Assembly (NCBI RefSeq): GCF_000971135.1
Contig: NZ_BBLW01000002.1
Location: 310,001 to 374,000, forward strand
Reading direction: 5' to 3'
Source of the DNA: Demequina phytophila
GTDB taxonomy: Bacteria > Actinomycetota > Actinomycetes > Actinomycetales > Demequinaceae
DNA length: 64,000 nucleotides
A program made the translations under genes and the position numbers. This document shows, in pieces, positions 8,709 through 16,778 of this stretch. Each line of letters starts with the position of its first letter. Position 1 is the stretch's first letter. Under the pieces are notes generated by a model, which ran no database searches, had not been told where the DNA came from, and saw only the letters and a program-made list of their open reading frames with translations.

Positions 8709-9151
8709 GATGGTTTCCCCTCCCTGATTGGTGCGGGAAGTCCGCGCCAAGTGAAGTCTGCGCCTTCTGGTCCGGTTTGGCGCGGGGAACCTGGGAAGAT
8801 GCAGTCGGCCCGCCCCCGAGCAAGTGGCGGGCCGCCCAGGTTGGGTCCTCCAATTCGCTGACGCTCCGAGGCGTGGGTTCGTAGGGGGCGAAACCTCAGG
8901 GCGGCGAAGGCAGAGGGTCGAGGGGCCCTGCACGCGTGCCCGCAACGTAATGCGAGAGCGCCCGCGGACCCCTCTGACGCGACGAGGGTCGCAGGGGCCG
9001 CGCACGCGCACCCGTGCGGAGCCAACAGGCCGCAAATGGGCCGCAACTCACCCACGTGCACCCACATCTCATTTGACAAAGCGCTAGTAAAATGCCTGGC
9101 AGTGAGCATATGCCACTGCCTTCCATTGTCTGCCAGCGGCGCAGGCGGCCG
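8709..9151. other. Non-coding right part of the island with repeats
   Basis: No credible gene. Structures seen: two direct octamers GGCCGCAA at 9028-9035 and 9039-9046 (11-base spacing), an A/T-rich patch TTGACAAAGCGCTAGTAAAA just after 9070, and the near-palindrome at 9098-9120. Paired direct repeats beside an attachment core are what integrase arm-binding sites look like, but no integrase gene is present to support it. Confidence 0.4.
9098..9120. repeat. Inverted repeat GGCAGTG..CACTGCC
   Basis: GGCAGTG-A-GCATATGC-CACTGCC is a palindrome broken only by one extra A. It sits 31 bases before the second rnpB 3'-end copy. It could be an operator or a recombinase site; there is no U-run to make it a terminator. 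Confidence 0.6.
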
Positions 9152-9176
9152 ACCCGGCGTATCGGCCAGCTCGTCC
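9152..9176 (+). repeat. Putative attachment site copy 2
   Basis: 24 of 25 bases match the rnpB 3' end at 7815-7839. The rest of rnpB is absent here, so this is a 3'-end fragment, not a second RNA gene. With copy 1 it brackets 1.3 kb. Confidence 0.7.
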
Positions 9177-9211
9177 CCATGTCGCCGCTCCTCGGCCGCG
9201 GAATACCGATC

Positions 9212-9219
9212 AGTATACT
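9212..9219 (+). promoter_or_regulatory. Antitoxin promoter -10 inside palindrome AGTATACT
   Basis: AGTATACT is a perfect 8-base palindrome and contains the -10 TATACT (9214-9219). Seven bases separate the -10 from the ATG at 9227, so the message should be leaderless. A ribbon-helix-helix antitoxin binding this palindrome would block its own promoter, the usual autoregulation of toxin-antitoxin operons (inference). Confidence 0.55.
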
Positions 9220-9226
9220 CTCGAGC

Positions 9227-9454
9227 ATGGCGACCACGATCAAGGTATCCGAGGAGCTGCGCGACCGTATCAACCGTGACGCGCAGGAGCGCGGCGTCAC
9301 CGCTGCGGGGCTCATCGAGGGCCTGCTCGACGCGTACGAGCGCCGCCGCCGGATGGAGGCGTTCGGGCGTGCCGTGCGCGGCGCCGGATCCGAGTACTGG
9401 GACGAGTTCCGCGTCTGGGACGTGGTCGTGACGGACGTCGATCATGGTGGATGA
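9227..9454 (+). CDS. Ribbon-helix-helix antitoxin (MazE-like role)
   Basis: 75 aa. N-terminal TTIKVSEELRDRINRDA followed by GVTAAGLIEGLLDAYERRR is the ribbon-helix-helix DNA-binding pattern; the acidic, aromatic tail (EYWDEFRVWD) is typical of the segment that wraps and inhibits a toxin. The frame is open upstream, but the ATG at 9227 sits seven bases after a good -10 and gives the normal family N-terminus. The stop overlaps the toxin start by 11 bases, so the two are translationally coupled. Confidence 0.85.
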   Translation: MATTIKVSEELRDRINRDAQERGVTAAGLIEGLLDAYERRRRMEAFGRAVRGAGSEYWDEFRVWDVVVTDVDHGG

Positions 9455-9788
9455 CCTGCGGCGTGGGGCCGTGGTGTGGGCCGAGCTCGACCCCGTCCGC
9501 GGCCGCGAGCAGGCGGGGCGGCGTCCCGTGCTCGTGGTCGCGAGCGACCTCTACCTCGAGCAGGCCGACACGCTCGCGATCGTCGTGCCCGCGACCACGA
9601 CGGACCGTGGTTGGCCGAACCACGTTCTGCTCCGCGGCCCGCGGCTCGACCTCCCGCAGCGCACCTACGCCATGACCGAGCAGCCGCGCACGATCACCCG
9701 GGATCGCCTCGCGGGCGTCATCGGCGTGGTGGACACGGAGACGATGCGCGACGTCGACATGTGGCTGCGCGACTTCCTCGCGCTGTAG
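9444..9788 (+). CDS. MazF/PemK-family endoribonuclease toxin
   Basis: 114 aa, the usual MazF length. Signatures: RRGAVVWAELDPVRGREQAGRRPVLVVAS near residues 5-34 (the GxVWWxxLdPxxGxEqxgRRPvlVvS pattern), VVPATTTD near 47-54 and MTEQPRTITRDRL near 75. MazF enzymes cut single-stranded RNA at short sequence motifs and are held inactive by the upstream antitoxin. The module sits just outside the second rnpB 3'-end copy, so it may have come with the same element or a neighbouring one. Confidence 0.92.
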   Translation: MVDDLRRGAVVWAELDPVRGREQAGRRPVLVVASDLYLEQADTLAIVVPATTTDRGWPNHVLLRGPRLDLPQRTYAMTEQPRTITRDRLAGVIGVVDTETMRDVDMWLRDFLAL

Positions 9789-9834
9789 TGCCACTAGGCC
9801 GGAGCCGCCGCGCCCGCGCCCGCGCCCGCGTCCG

Positions 9835-10617
9835 TCACAGTCGGTAGCCACCCGACGCCTCGATCCGCTGCGCGGTGACCCAAGCCGAGTCGGGCTCGAC
9901 GAGCGACGCGATCACGCCGGCGATGTCGGTCGCCACTGCCGAGCGCCCGAGCGCGGAGCCATCGGCGAACACCTTGCGGACCGTCTCGTCGCCCACCCAG
10001 CCCGAGAACTGCGTCTCGACGGGTCCCGGCGCGACGGTGTTGACGCGGATGCCGCGCGGGCCGAGCTCCTGCGCCCAATACCCGGTGAGGACGCCGACCG
10101 CGCCCTTCATCGCGGCGTACGCGTCGCGTCCGACGTGCACGAAGCGCGTGAGGCCGGTGCCCAGGTTGACGATGCTGCCGCCGTCCCCGAGCAGAGGCGC
10201 GCCGTCCGCGGGTGCGGCGAGCGCCTGCGTGAGCAGGTACACGCCGCGGATATGGGTCGCGTAGAGGCCGTCGAGGACCTCCGCGGTGGTCTGGCCGAGG
10301 CGGGTGTCCGCGCCGAAGCCGGCGTTGTTGACGAGCGCGTCGAGCGTGGTGGTGCCGAAGGTGCGCTCGAGGACGCCCGGCAGCTCGCCCACGAAGCGGG
10401 CGATGTCCGCGGGCTCCGCCACGTCGAGGGGGAGCGTGACGGCGCGTCGCCCTGCTGCCTCGACGGCAGTCACGGTCTCGGCGGCCTCCTCGGCGTGGCT
10501 GCGGTACGTCACGATGAGGTCGTGCCCTCGGCGGGCCAGTTCCTCGGCGGTCGCGCGGCCGATGCCGCGGTTGGCGCCGGTGACGAGGGCGAGGGGGCTA
10601 CGGGTGGCGTCGTTCAT
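9835..10617 (-). CDS. Short-chain dehydrogenase/reductase
   Basis: 260 aa classical SDR. TGANRGIG at 13-20 binds NAD(P), NNAG at 97-100 and the catalytic YAAMK is at Tyr167-Lys171; the usual catalytic Ser position reads NLGTG. The C-terminal ASGGYRL is the standard end. NADP preference is suggested by the basic RSHAEE after beta-2. Divergent from the XRE/MmyB regulator at 10741 with a 123-base spacer, so probably its target. Substrate unknown. Just downstream (about 9805-9832) lies a short low-complexity CGCCCG hexanucleotide run. Confidence 0.93.
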   Translation of the reverse strand: MNDATRSPLALVTGANRGIGRATAEELARRGHDLIVTYRSHAEEAAETVTAVEAAGRRAVTLPLDVAEPADIARFVGELPGVLERTFGTTTLDALVNNAGFGADTRLGQTTAEVLDGLYATHIRGVYLLTQALAAPADGAPLLGDGGSIVNLGTGLTRFVHVGRDAYAAMKGAVGVLTGYWAQELGPRGIRVNTVAPGPVETQFSGWVGDETVRKVFADGSALGRSAVATDIAGVIASLVEPDSAWVTAQRIEASGGYRL

Positions 10618-10728
10618 CGGATTCTCCTTCAGGGGGTGGTGGAACCAGCCTGAGGTGGCCCCGGGGCGCGGAGAAGAGGGCGCTCACCCTGGGGTCGGCG
10701 CCCCTACCTTCCGCCGCTCTGACCGGCA

Positions 10729-10734
10729 CATACT
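10729..10734 (+). promoter_or_regulatory. -10 box of a leaderless promoter for the second XRE regulator
   Basis: CATACT ends six bases before the ATG at 10741, with no ribosome binding site. Same layout as at 2202 and 30519. Confidence 0.5.
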
Positions 10735-10740
10735 GGGCGG

Positions 10741-11583
10741 ATGGACCTCCCCGAGCTCGGTGCCTTCCTGCGCTCCCGCCGCGACCGCATCACGCCAGGC
10801 GACGTCGGGATCGTGCCCGGGCCGCGGCGTCGCGTCCCCGGTCTGCGCCGCGACGAGGTCGCGCTGCTGGCCGGCGCATCGGTGGAGTATTACACGGAGC
10901 TCGAGCAGGGGTCGAAGGTCCAGCCCTCGCCGCAGATGCTGGGTGCGCTCGCACGCGCGCTGAGGCTCACGGGTGACGAGCGCGACCACCTCTACCGGCT
11001 CGCGGGACGGCCCGTGCCGGCGCGCGCGACGGACCTCCACGTCGATCCCGCGATGCTCGCGCTGCTAGACCGCCTCGACGACACCCCCGCGTTGATCGTC
11101 TCCGACCTCGCGGAGACGCTCGCCGCGAACCCCCTGGCACGCGCGCTGCTCGGCGAGCGCCACGGACTCCCGTGGCCGCGATCGAGCCAGGTCTACCGGT
11201 GGTTCACCGACCCTGAGCAACGCGCCGCGCACCCCGCCGAGGACCACGCGCGGCTGGCCGAGTCGCTGGTCGCGGATCTGCGCATGGCGGCGGCGCGACG
11301 CGCGCCCGACGACGAGCGCCTCGCGGACTTGGTGGCACGGTGCACGGAGGCGTCCGAGGACTTCGCGCGCCTATGGGAGGAGAGGGCCGTACGCCTGAGG
11401 CGCGTCGACGCGAAGGTGTTCGTGCATCCGGCTATCGGCGCGATCGACCTGCTCTGTCACAACCTCTACACGGCGGACGGCTCGCAGCACCTGCTGTGGT
11501 TCACGGCCCGTGACAACGCCGCGAGCCGCGCGAAGTTGGCGCTGCTCCGGGTCGTGGGCGCCGAGGAGATGTCGACGCGCTGA
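10741..11583 (+). CDS. XRE-family regulator with MmyB-like ligand-binding domain (2)
   Basis: 280 aa. N-terminal helix-turn-helix with RRRVPGLRRDEVALLAGAS and YYTELEQGSKV (residues about 25-65), followed by the MmyB-like domain (TPALIVSDLAETLAANPLAR; late KVFVHPAIGAIDL). Divergent from the SDR at 9835. The start is the ATG immediately downstream of a leaderless -10. Likely controls the SDR and itself. Less similar to the regulators at 2214 and 29643 than those two are to each other, judging from the diverged last third. Confidence 0.9.
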   Translation: MDLPELGAFLRSRRDRITPGDVGIVPGPRRRVPGLRRDEVALLAGASVEYYTELEQGSKVQPSPQMLGALARALRLTGDERDHLYRLAGRPVPARATDLHVDPAMLALLDRLDDTPALIVSDLAETLAANPLARALLGERHGLPWPRSSQVYRWFTDPEQRAAHPAEDHARLAESLVADLRMAAARRAPDDERLADLVARCTEASEDFARLWEERAVRLRRVDAKVFVHPAIGAIDLLCHNLYTADGSQHLLWFTARDNAASRAKLALLRVVGAEEMSTR

Positions 11584-11628
11584 AGGCGCGCGACGCGCGC
11601 CTGCTCGCTCGGATCGGGAGTTTCGCCA

Positions 11629-11634
11629 TAGAAT
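11629..11634 (+). promoter_or_regulatory. -10-like TAGAAT upstream of the SNF2 gene
   Basis: TAGAAT in an otherwise GC-rich 249-base spacer (11584-11832) would give a leader of about 190 bases before the GTG at 11833. No clear -35 and no recognised riboswitch fold in the leader. Confidence 0.35.
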
Positions 11635-11832
11635 GCAGGGGCATCAACGGTCGCGTCACGGCGCGATCCGTACCCGCCCACCTCGGCATCGGCACCGCCC
11701 GACGCCCCGCCGGCCCATCTGAACGGCCCGCGGTCCGCGCGAGGACACCGAGGACCGGGACCCGCGTTCTCGCGGCCGTTCCAGGGCGGGACATCGCGCC
11801 GCGCATGCGCCGCGAACCGAGGAGGAGACGTA

Positions 11833-13992
11833 GTGGCAGGAGCAGGGCAGCGGCGATCGGGTCGCACGCGCACCACCGGCGGCACGCAGCGTCGGCGTGC
11901 GTCGCGACCCACCGAAGAAGGCCTGATCCCCCTGCTTGCGGCCATCGCCCGCGACGTCGACCGCGTGGTCCAGCGTCCTCCCACACGCACTACGGTGCGC
12001 ACCAAGTACCAGGTGGTCGCCCTGCTGGTCCGCGAGGAGCGCGCCCGCGTGAAGGCCGACCCCGACCTGTCCCTGGCCAAGCGCGAGGAGGAGCTCAAGC
12101 GGCTCGACGGCCTCGCGACCATCCTCGCCAAGATCGCCGCGCGCGACACCTCGCTGCTCGCGCTCCTCGCTGATGACGCGCGCGTCTCCGAGTCCGCGCG
12201 GACCTACAAGGCGACCGTGCTCCGCTCGGCCGGACGGGACGTGCCCGACGAGCCCGAGCCTCCCGCACCGGTCGAGGCGGCGCCCGAGGCCGACAAGCGG
12301 GTGGTGCCGCAGTCGGCGATCGCCCACCGGCTCGCCAACCCCTTCCTCGCCCCCGACTTCGGCGTCGCCCAGGAGCGGCGTGCCGCGGCGCCCCGGCGGC
12401 TCGCCAGCTGGGAGCTGCTCGACACCATGTTCCGTTCGTTCGAGCGCGACGCGCCCGGAGCGCGCGCCTGCATGGACCTGCCCGAGCCGACCGCCCTGAC
12501 CGCCACCGCGACAAGCGTCCCGTTGGGGCGCGAGCTCATGCCGCACCAGGCGCAGCTGGTCACCGCCGCCGCGCGCGGCCACCGCACCTTCCTGCTCGCC
12601 GACGAGCCGGGCCTGGGCAAGACGGCCCAGGCCCTCATCGCCGCCCAGGCGGCCGACGCCTATCCACTGCTGGTCGTGGTGCCCAACGTCGTCAAGGCGA
12701 ACTGGGCTCATGAGGTCGCCCTGTGGACGCCGCATCGTCGCGCGACCGTGGTCCACGGCGACGGCGACGAGGTCGACGCGTTCGCCGACGTCGTCATCGT
12801 CAACTACGACATCCTCGACAGGCACGTGGGCTGGTTCGGCGACCTCGGGTTCAAGGGCATGGTGCTCGACGAGGCGCACTTCATCAAGAACAAGGGCTCG
12901 CAGCGGTCGCAGCACGTGCTCGCCCTGTCGGAGCGCATCCGGCAGCGCACCGCCCGCCCGCTGCTGATGGCACTCACCGGCACGCCGCTCATCAACGACA
13001 TCGAGGATTTCCGCGCGATCTGGCAGTTCCTGGGCTGGATCGACGAGGACAAGCCGCTCGGCGGCCTCATGACCGCGCTCGAGGACACGGGCCTCATCCC
13101 GACGGATGCCGGCTGGTACGCGGCAGCACGCACCGCCGTGGTCGACCAGGGGATCGTGCGCCGGCGCAAGGTCGACGTCGCGGAGGACATCCCCGCCCGT
13201 CGCGTCGCGGACCTGCCGGTGGAGCTCGACGGCCCGCTCGGCCGCTCCATCCGCGCCGCCGAGACGGCGCTCGCCGCCCGCATGGTCGAGAGCTACCGGC
13301 GCGCGACCGCCGGACGCGAGGCGAACCCGGAGGACGGGATCGATCTCGACCTCGCCCGGCGCATCGCCGCCGCCGAGCTCAAGGACTCGAGCTCGAAGCG
13401 CAAGGGCGAGAACGTGTTCGAGATGGTCCGCAAGATCGGCCAGGCGAAGGCCGGTCTCGCCGCGGACTACGCCGTCCAGCTCGCGCGCAACGTGGGCAAG
13501 GTGGTGTTCTTCGCCAAGCACGTCGACGTGATGGACCAGGCCGAGCAGATCTTCGCCGACCGCGGCATCCGCTACGCCTCGATCCGCGGCGACCAGACCG
13601 CGAAGGCGCGCGCCCAGAACATCAAGGCCTTCACCGAGGACCCCGAGGTGCAGGTGGTGGTGTGCTCGCTCATGGCAGCCGGCGTCGGGCTCAACCTCCA
13701 GGTCGCGTCCAACCTCATCCTCGCGGAGCTGTCCTGGACGGACGCCGAGCAGACTCAGGCGATCGACCGGATCCACCGCATCGGTCAGTCCGAGCCGGTG
13801 ACCGCGTGGCGCATCATCGCCGCGCAGACCATCGACGCGAAGATCGCGGAGCTCATCGACAGCAAGTCGGGCCTCGCGGCGCAGGCGCTCGACGGCGTCG
13901 CGATCGAGGAGGGGGAGTCCTCCAGCGACGTCCAGCTCGACGCGCTGGTCGCGCTCCTGACGGACGCGCTCGAGGCGGAGGGCCTGCACTAG
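11833..13992 (+). CDS. SNF2-family DEAD-like helicase/ATPase
   Basis: 719 aa SWI2/SNF2 ATPase. An N-terminal 200 residues has no domain I recognise (it starts with a basic GQRRSGRTRTTGGTQRRRA tail). The ATPase core follows: Walker A DEPGLGKTAQ from residue 257, DEAH box from Asp346 (LDEAHFIKNKG), TGTPLIN motif III, then helicase C with YASIRGDQ, GVGLNLQ and DRIHRIGQ (about 644). SNF2 proteins translocate on duplex DNA to remodel bound proteins. GTG start chosen for the GGAGGAG six bases upstream. It stands alone with no methylase, nuclease or known defence partner adjacent, so its role (repair, or stand-alone defence) is open. Confidence 0.92.
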   Translation: MAGAGQRRSGRTRTTGGTQRRRASRPTEEGLIPLLAAIARDVDRVVQRPPTRTTVRTKYQVVALLVREERARVKADPDLSLAKREEELKRLDGLATILAKIAARDTSLLALLADDARVSESARTYKATVLRSAGRDVPDEPEPPAPVEAAPEADKRVVPQSAIAHRLANPFLAPDFGVAQERRAAAPRRLASWELLDTMFRSFERDAPGARACMDLPEPTALTATATSVPLGRELMPHQAQLVTAAARGHRTFLLADEPGLGKTAQALIAAQAADAYPLLVVVPNVVKANWAHEVALWTPHRRATVVHGDGDEVDAFADVVIVNYDILDRHVGWFGDLGFKGMVLDEAHFIKNKGSQRSQHVLALSERIRQRTARPLLMALTGTPLINDIEDFRAIWQFLGWIDEDKPLGGLMTALEDTGLIPTDAGWYAAARTAVVDQGIVRRRKVDVAEDIPARRVADLPVELDGPLGRSIRAAETALAARMVESYRRATAGREANPEDGIDLDLARRIAAAELKDSSSKRKGENVFEMVRKIGQAKAGLAADYAVQLARNVGKVVFFAKHVDVMDQAEQIFADRGIRYASIRGDQTAKARAQNIKAFTEDPEVQVVVCSLMAAGVGLNLQVASNLILAELSWTDAEQTQAIDRIHRIGQSEPVTAWRIIAAQTIDAKIAELIDSKSGLAAQALDGVAIEEGESSSDVQLDALVALLTDALEAEGLH

Positions 13993-14105
13993 GAGGAGCG
14001 GCGACACCCTGAGGTCCGCCCTCAGGGGAGTACCGCATATGGGGGAGGGCGATCCCATCCTCCCGGGTGATGCGCGCGCACCCGCCCGCGCGGAAGAGTC
14101 GACCC

Positions 14106-14330
14106 ATGCGATCCTCACGCCCGTCTGCAGGGACGCGACGCCGCGCCGAGTGGGACACGCGCGGGCGCGTCGCCGCCGTCGCGACGGCCGGGATCGTCCT
14201 CGCCGCGGGACTGGCGGGCGCCGCCGCCGCGAGCGCCGGTGGGGACGAGGACTGCACGCTGCTGGCGCGTGGGCTCATCGCGATCGGCGTCCCCTCGATC
14301 ACCGACGGCGAGGGCTGCGTCGCGCCCTGA
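14106..14330 (+). CDS. Small exported peptide, hypothetical
   Basis: 74 aa. A twin-charged N-terminus (SSRPSAGTRRRAEWDTRGR) precedes one hydrophobic segment (VAAVATAGIVLAAGLAGAAAA), then an acidic tail with two Cys (EDCTLL, GEGCVAP) that could pair. Start ATG at 14106 has GGAAGAG upstream. No family recognised. It ends just before a strong hairpin terminator. Confidence 0.55.
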   Translation: MRSSRPSAGTRRRAEWDTRGRVAAVATAGIVLAAGLAGAAAASAGGDEDCTLLARGLIAIGVPSITDGEGCVAP

Positions 14331-14346
14331 CGCCCATCCGGGTGTG

Positions 14347-14370
14347 AAAAACCGGCACCCCTGCCGGTTT
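14347..14370 (+). terminator. Hairpin terminator
   Basis: AAACCGGCA (14349-14357) pairs perfectly with TGCCGGTTT (14362-14370) around a four-base CCCC loop, flanked by A-run and T-run so it can work in either direction. It separates the small exported peptide from the APH-like gene. Confidence 0.75.
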
Positions 14371-14440
14371 GCTGTACGCTGGCGCGATCGGTGCACCGAC
14401 GCATCGTCCCGACGCACCCGCAAGAAAGGGGCGAGACTCG

Positions 14441-15433
14441 ATGGAGAGCCTCACCAAGAACCGCCAGTCCAAGGACACCCTCAAGACGCTCATCGCGCGC
14501 GCCTACGGCGCCGGCGAGGTCCCCGAGGGCGAGAACTTCGCGACCGAGATCACCGAGGGCTGGTTCAACGTCGCGTACCGCATCCGCCTGCGCAGCGGCC
14601 GCGAGGCCGTGCTCAAGATCGCGCCCCCCGCGGACGTCGCCGTCCTTACCCGCGAGCACGGCATGATGCGCAACGAGCTCGAGGCGATGCGGCTGGTCGC
14701 CGAGCACACCACCGTGCCCGTCCCGCGCATCGACCACGTCGACCTCACGCACGAGGTCGTCGACGCGGACCTGTTCTTCATGGAGTTCGTGGATGCGGAC
14801 AACTTCGGGTTCGCCGCCGCGGACGGCCGGCTCGACGCCGCGACCATCGCGGCGGGCAATCGCGAGCTCGGTGCGCTCAACCGCGAGATCAACACCGTGG
14901 TGGGTCCCCACTTCGGCCCCCTCGAGGGGCCCGGCTTCGCGACGTGGCGCGAGGCCTTCATCGACGCCGTCGAGACCACGCTGCGCGACGGCGAGGCGGT
15001 CGAGATCGACCTCGGCTGGGATCCCGACGTCATCCGCAAGGTGCTGGCCGCCCACGCGGACGCGCTCGACGAGGTCACCGAGCCGCGCCTCATCGAGGTC
15101 GACCTGTGGACCAAGAACTCGATGATCCGCGACGGACGGATCGTCGCGATCCTCGATCACGAGCGTGCCCTCTACGGCGACCCGCTCATGGAGGCGGGCC
15201 TCACGGGCCTGGACCTCGCCGGCTTCGACGACCCGACCGACTTCATGGCCGGCTTCGGGCTCGGCGAGCTCACGCCCGCGCAGCGCACCCGGCGCCGCCT
15301 GTACTCGCTCTACCTCGCGGTCATCATGACGGTCGAGACCAAGTACCGCGGCCACACCGACACCCAGGTGTACGACTTCGGCCGCACCGAGCTGGACCGC
15401 GTGATGGCGGCGCTCGGGCACGTGCGGGTCTGA
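14441..15433 (+). CDS. APH-like phosphotransferase
   Basis: 330 aa, aminoglycoside phosphotransferase/choline kinase fold. ATP-lobe: GWFNVAYRI and AVLKIAPP (Lys near residue 66); the helix ELEAMRLV; hinge FFMEFV. The catalytic region reads VDLWTKNSMI, where the family normally has HGDLHPGNVL, so the Brenner His is replaced while Asp and Asn remain; the metal Asp is in LDHERALYGDP. RBS AAAGGGG precedes the ATG. First gene of a compact run with the MATE exporter (1-base gap) and TetR (ATGA overlap). It probably phosphorylates a small molecule, but the substrate is unknown; antibiotic inactivation is possible, not shown. Confidence 0.85.
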   Translation: MESLTKNRQSKDTLKTLIARAYGAGEVPEGENFATEITEGWFNVAYRIRLRSGREAVLKIAPPADVAVLTREHGMMRNELEAMRLVAEHTTVPVPRIDHVDLTHEVVDADLFFMEFVDADNFGFAAADGRLDAATIAAGNRELGALNREINTVVGPHFGPLEGPGFATWREAFIDAVETTLRDGEAVEIDLGWDPDVIRKVLAAHADALDEVTEPRLIEVDLWTKNSMIRDGRIVAILDHERALYGDPLMEAGLTGLDLAGFDDPTDFMAGFGLGELTPAQRTRRRLYSLYLAVIMTVETKYRGHTDTQVYDFGRTELDRVMAALGHVRV

Positions 15434-15434
15434 C

Positions 15435-16778
15435 GTGGCCGCCCCGCCCACCGGCACCCGAGCGGAGGAGCTCGGCACGCGCCCGCTCGGGCGCCTGCTG
15501 TGGTGGTCGTGCGCGAACACCACGGCGTCGGTGGGCATCTACGGCGTCTACGCGCTCACGAACGCGTGGTTCGTCGCGCGGATGGTGGGGGAGACGGCGC
15601 TCGCCGCGGTGACGCTGGCGACGCCGCTCCTCCTGCTGGTGGGTGCCGTCTCGACCACGGTGGGGGTGGGTGCGGCCTCGCTGGTCTCCCGCGCCCTGGG
15701 GTCGGGCCGGCCGGACGATGCGGCACGCGCCACGGGCAACGCGCTCGCCCTGTTCTGGACGGTCGCGGGCGTCACGGCCGTCCTGGGGCTGACGTTCCTC
15801 GATCCGCTGCTGCGGATGCTCGGCGCCACGGACGCGACGCTGCCCTACGCCCGCCCGTACGCGGCGGTGATCCTCGCCGGTGCGCTGGTGTCCACGGGGT
15901 TCTCCGCGATCGTGCGCGCGGAGGGCCGGCTCGGGTACTCCACGCTGATCTGGGTGACGGCGGTGGTGGTGCAGATCGTGCTCGACCCGGTGCTGATCCT
16001 GGGGCTCGACCTCGGGGTCACCGGGGCGGCGCTGGGCACGGTGGGCGGCCAGGCCGTCTCGGCCGCGCTGGCGCTGTGGTTCTTCTTCGGCCAGCGCGAA
16101 CGCCCCTACCGGATCGCCGCGGCGCACCTGCGCCCTCATCGCGACACGCTGCGGTCCATGGTCGGCATCGGCGCGCCGTCGTTCCTCGCGGGCGTCGGGG
16201 CCACCGCGGTCGTGGCCGTGGTCAACTCCTCGCTCGCCGCCGCGGGCGCCGCCGCACTCGCGGCATTCGCGGTCTGCGCCCGGATGCAGACGTTCGTCAC
16301 CATGCCCCAGATCGGCATCACCCAGGGCACCCAGCCCGCGGTCAGCTTCTCGGCCGGCGCGGGACTGTGGCCGCGGGCAGCGCGCGCGGCCGCCTTGTCC
16401 ACCCGCGCGACGGTCCTCTACGGCGCGGTGGCCGGACTCGCCGTGGCGCTCGCCGCGCAACCGCTGGCGGCGCTCTTCCTCGACCCGGGCGAGGCGCGCG
16501 ACACGGCGGTGACGGCGCTGCGGATCATCGCGATCGGGTTCATGTTCTCCGGGGTCGCGCCGCTGGTCTCCGGCCTGTTCCAGGCGGTGGGAGACGCGCG
16601 ACCGTCCTACGCGCTGTCCGTCGGCACCGTGGTCGCGATCAAGCTGCCGCTGGTGATCGCCCTGTCCACGCTGGGCCCCACCGGCATCTGGGTCGCCCTG
16701 CCGCTCGGCGAGCTGCTGTCCGCTGCCGTCGCCCTCATGCTGCTGCGGCGGTCCCGCGGCCTGCGAGGCGCGCCATGA
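15435..16778 (+). CDS. MATE-family efflux transporter
   Basis: 447 aa, twelve predicted membrane segments in two pseudo-symmetric halves (first half ends near residue 225). Family features include the Pro-rich TM1 substitute region, SGFSAIVRAEGRLGYS and GIGAPSFLAG at the start of the second half. Na+ or H+ driven export of drugs or metabolites across the cytoplasmic membrane. GTG start directly after the APH stop; the end overlaps the TetR start (ATGA). The context APH-MATE-TetR suggests a small regulated export/modification operon. Confidence 0.93.
   Translation: MAAPPTGTRAEELGTRPLGRLLWWSCANTTASVGIYGVYALTNAWFVARMVGETALAAVTLATPLLLLVGAVSTTVGVGAASLVSRALGSGRPDDAARATGNALALFWTVAGVTAVLGLTFLDPLLRMLGATDATLPYARPYAAVILAGALVSTGFSAIVRAEGRLGYSTLIWVTAVVVQIVLDPVLILGLDLGVTGAALGTVGGQAVSAALALWFFFGQRERPYRIAAAHLRPHRDTLRSMVGIGAPSFLAGVGATAVVAVVNSSLAAAGAAALAAFAVCARMQTFVTMPQIGITQGTQPAVSFSAGAGLWPRAARAAALSTRATVLYGAVAGLAVALAAQPLAALFLDPGEARDTAVTALRIIAIGFMFSGVAPLVSGLFQAVGDARPSYALSVGTVVAIKLPLVIALSTLGPTGIWVALPLGELLSAAVALMLLRRSRGLRGAP

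Noticed and set aside
8880..8930. GGGTTCGTAGG-like T-loop resemblance suggesting a tRNA in the island
   Set aside because: No acceptor or anticodon stem can be built around it.
9805..9832. CGCCCG hexanucleotide run downstream of the SDR gene
   Set aside because: Only about three to four units, fully explained by low-complexity GC sequence; no sign of a structured satellite.
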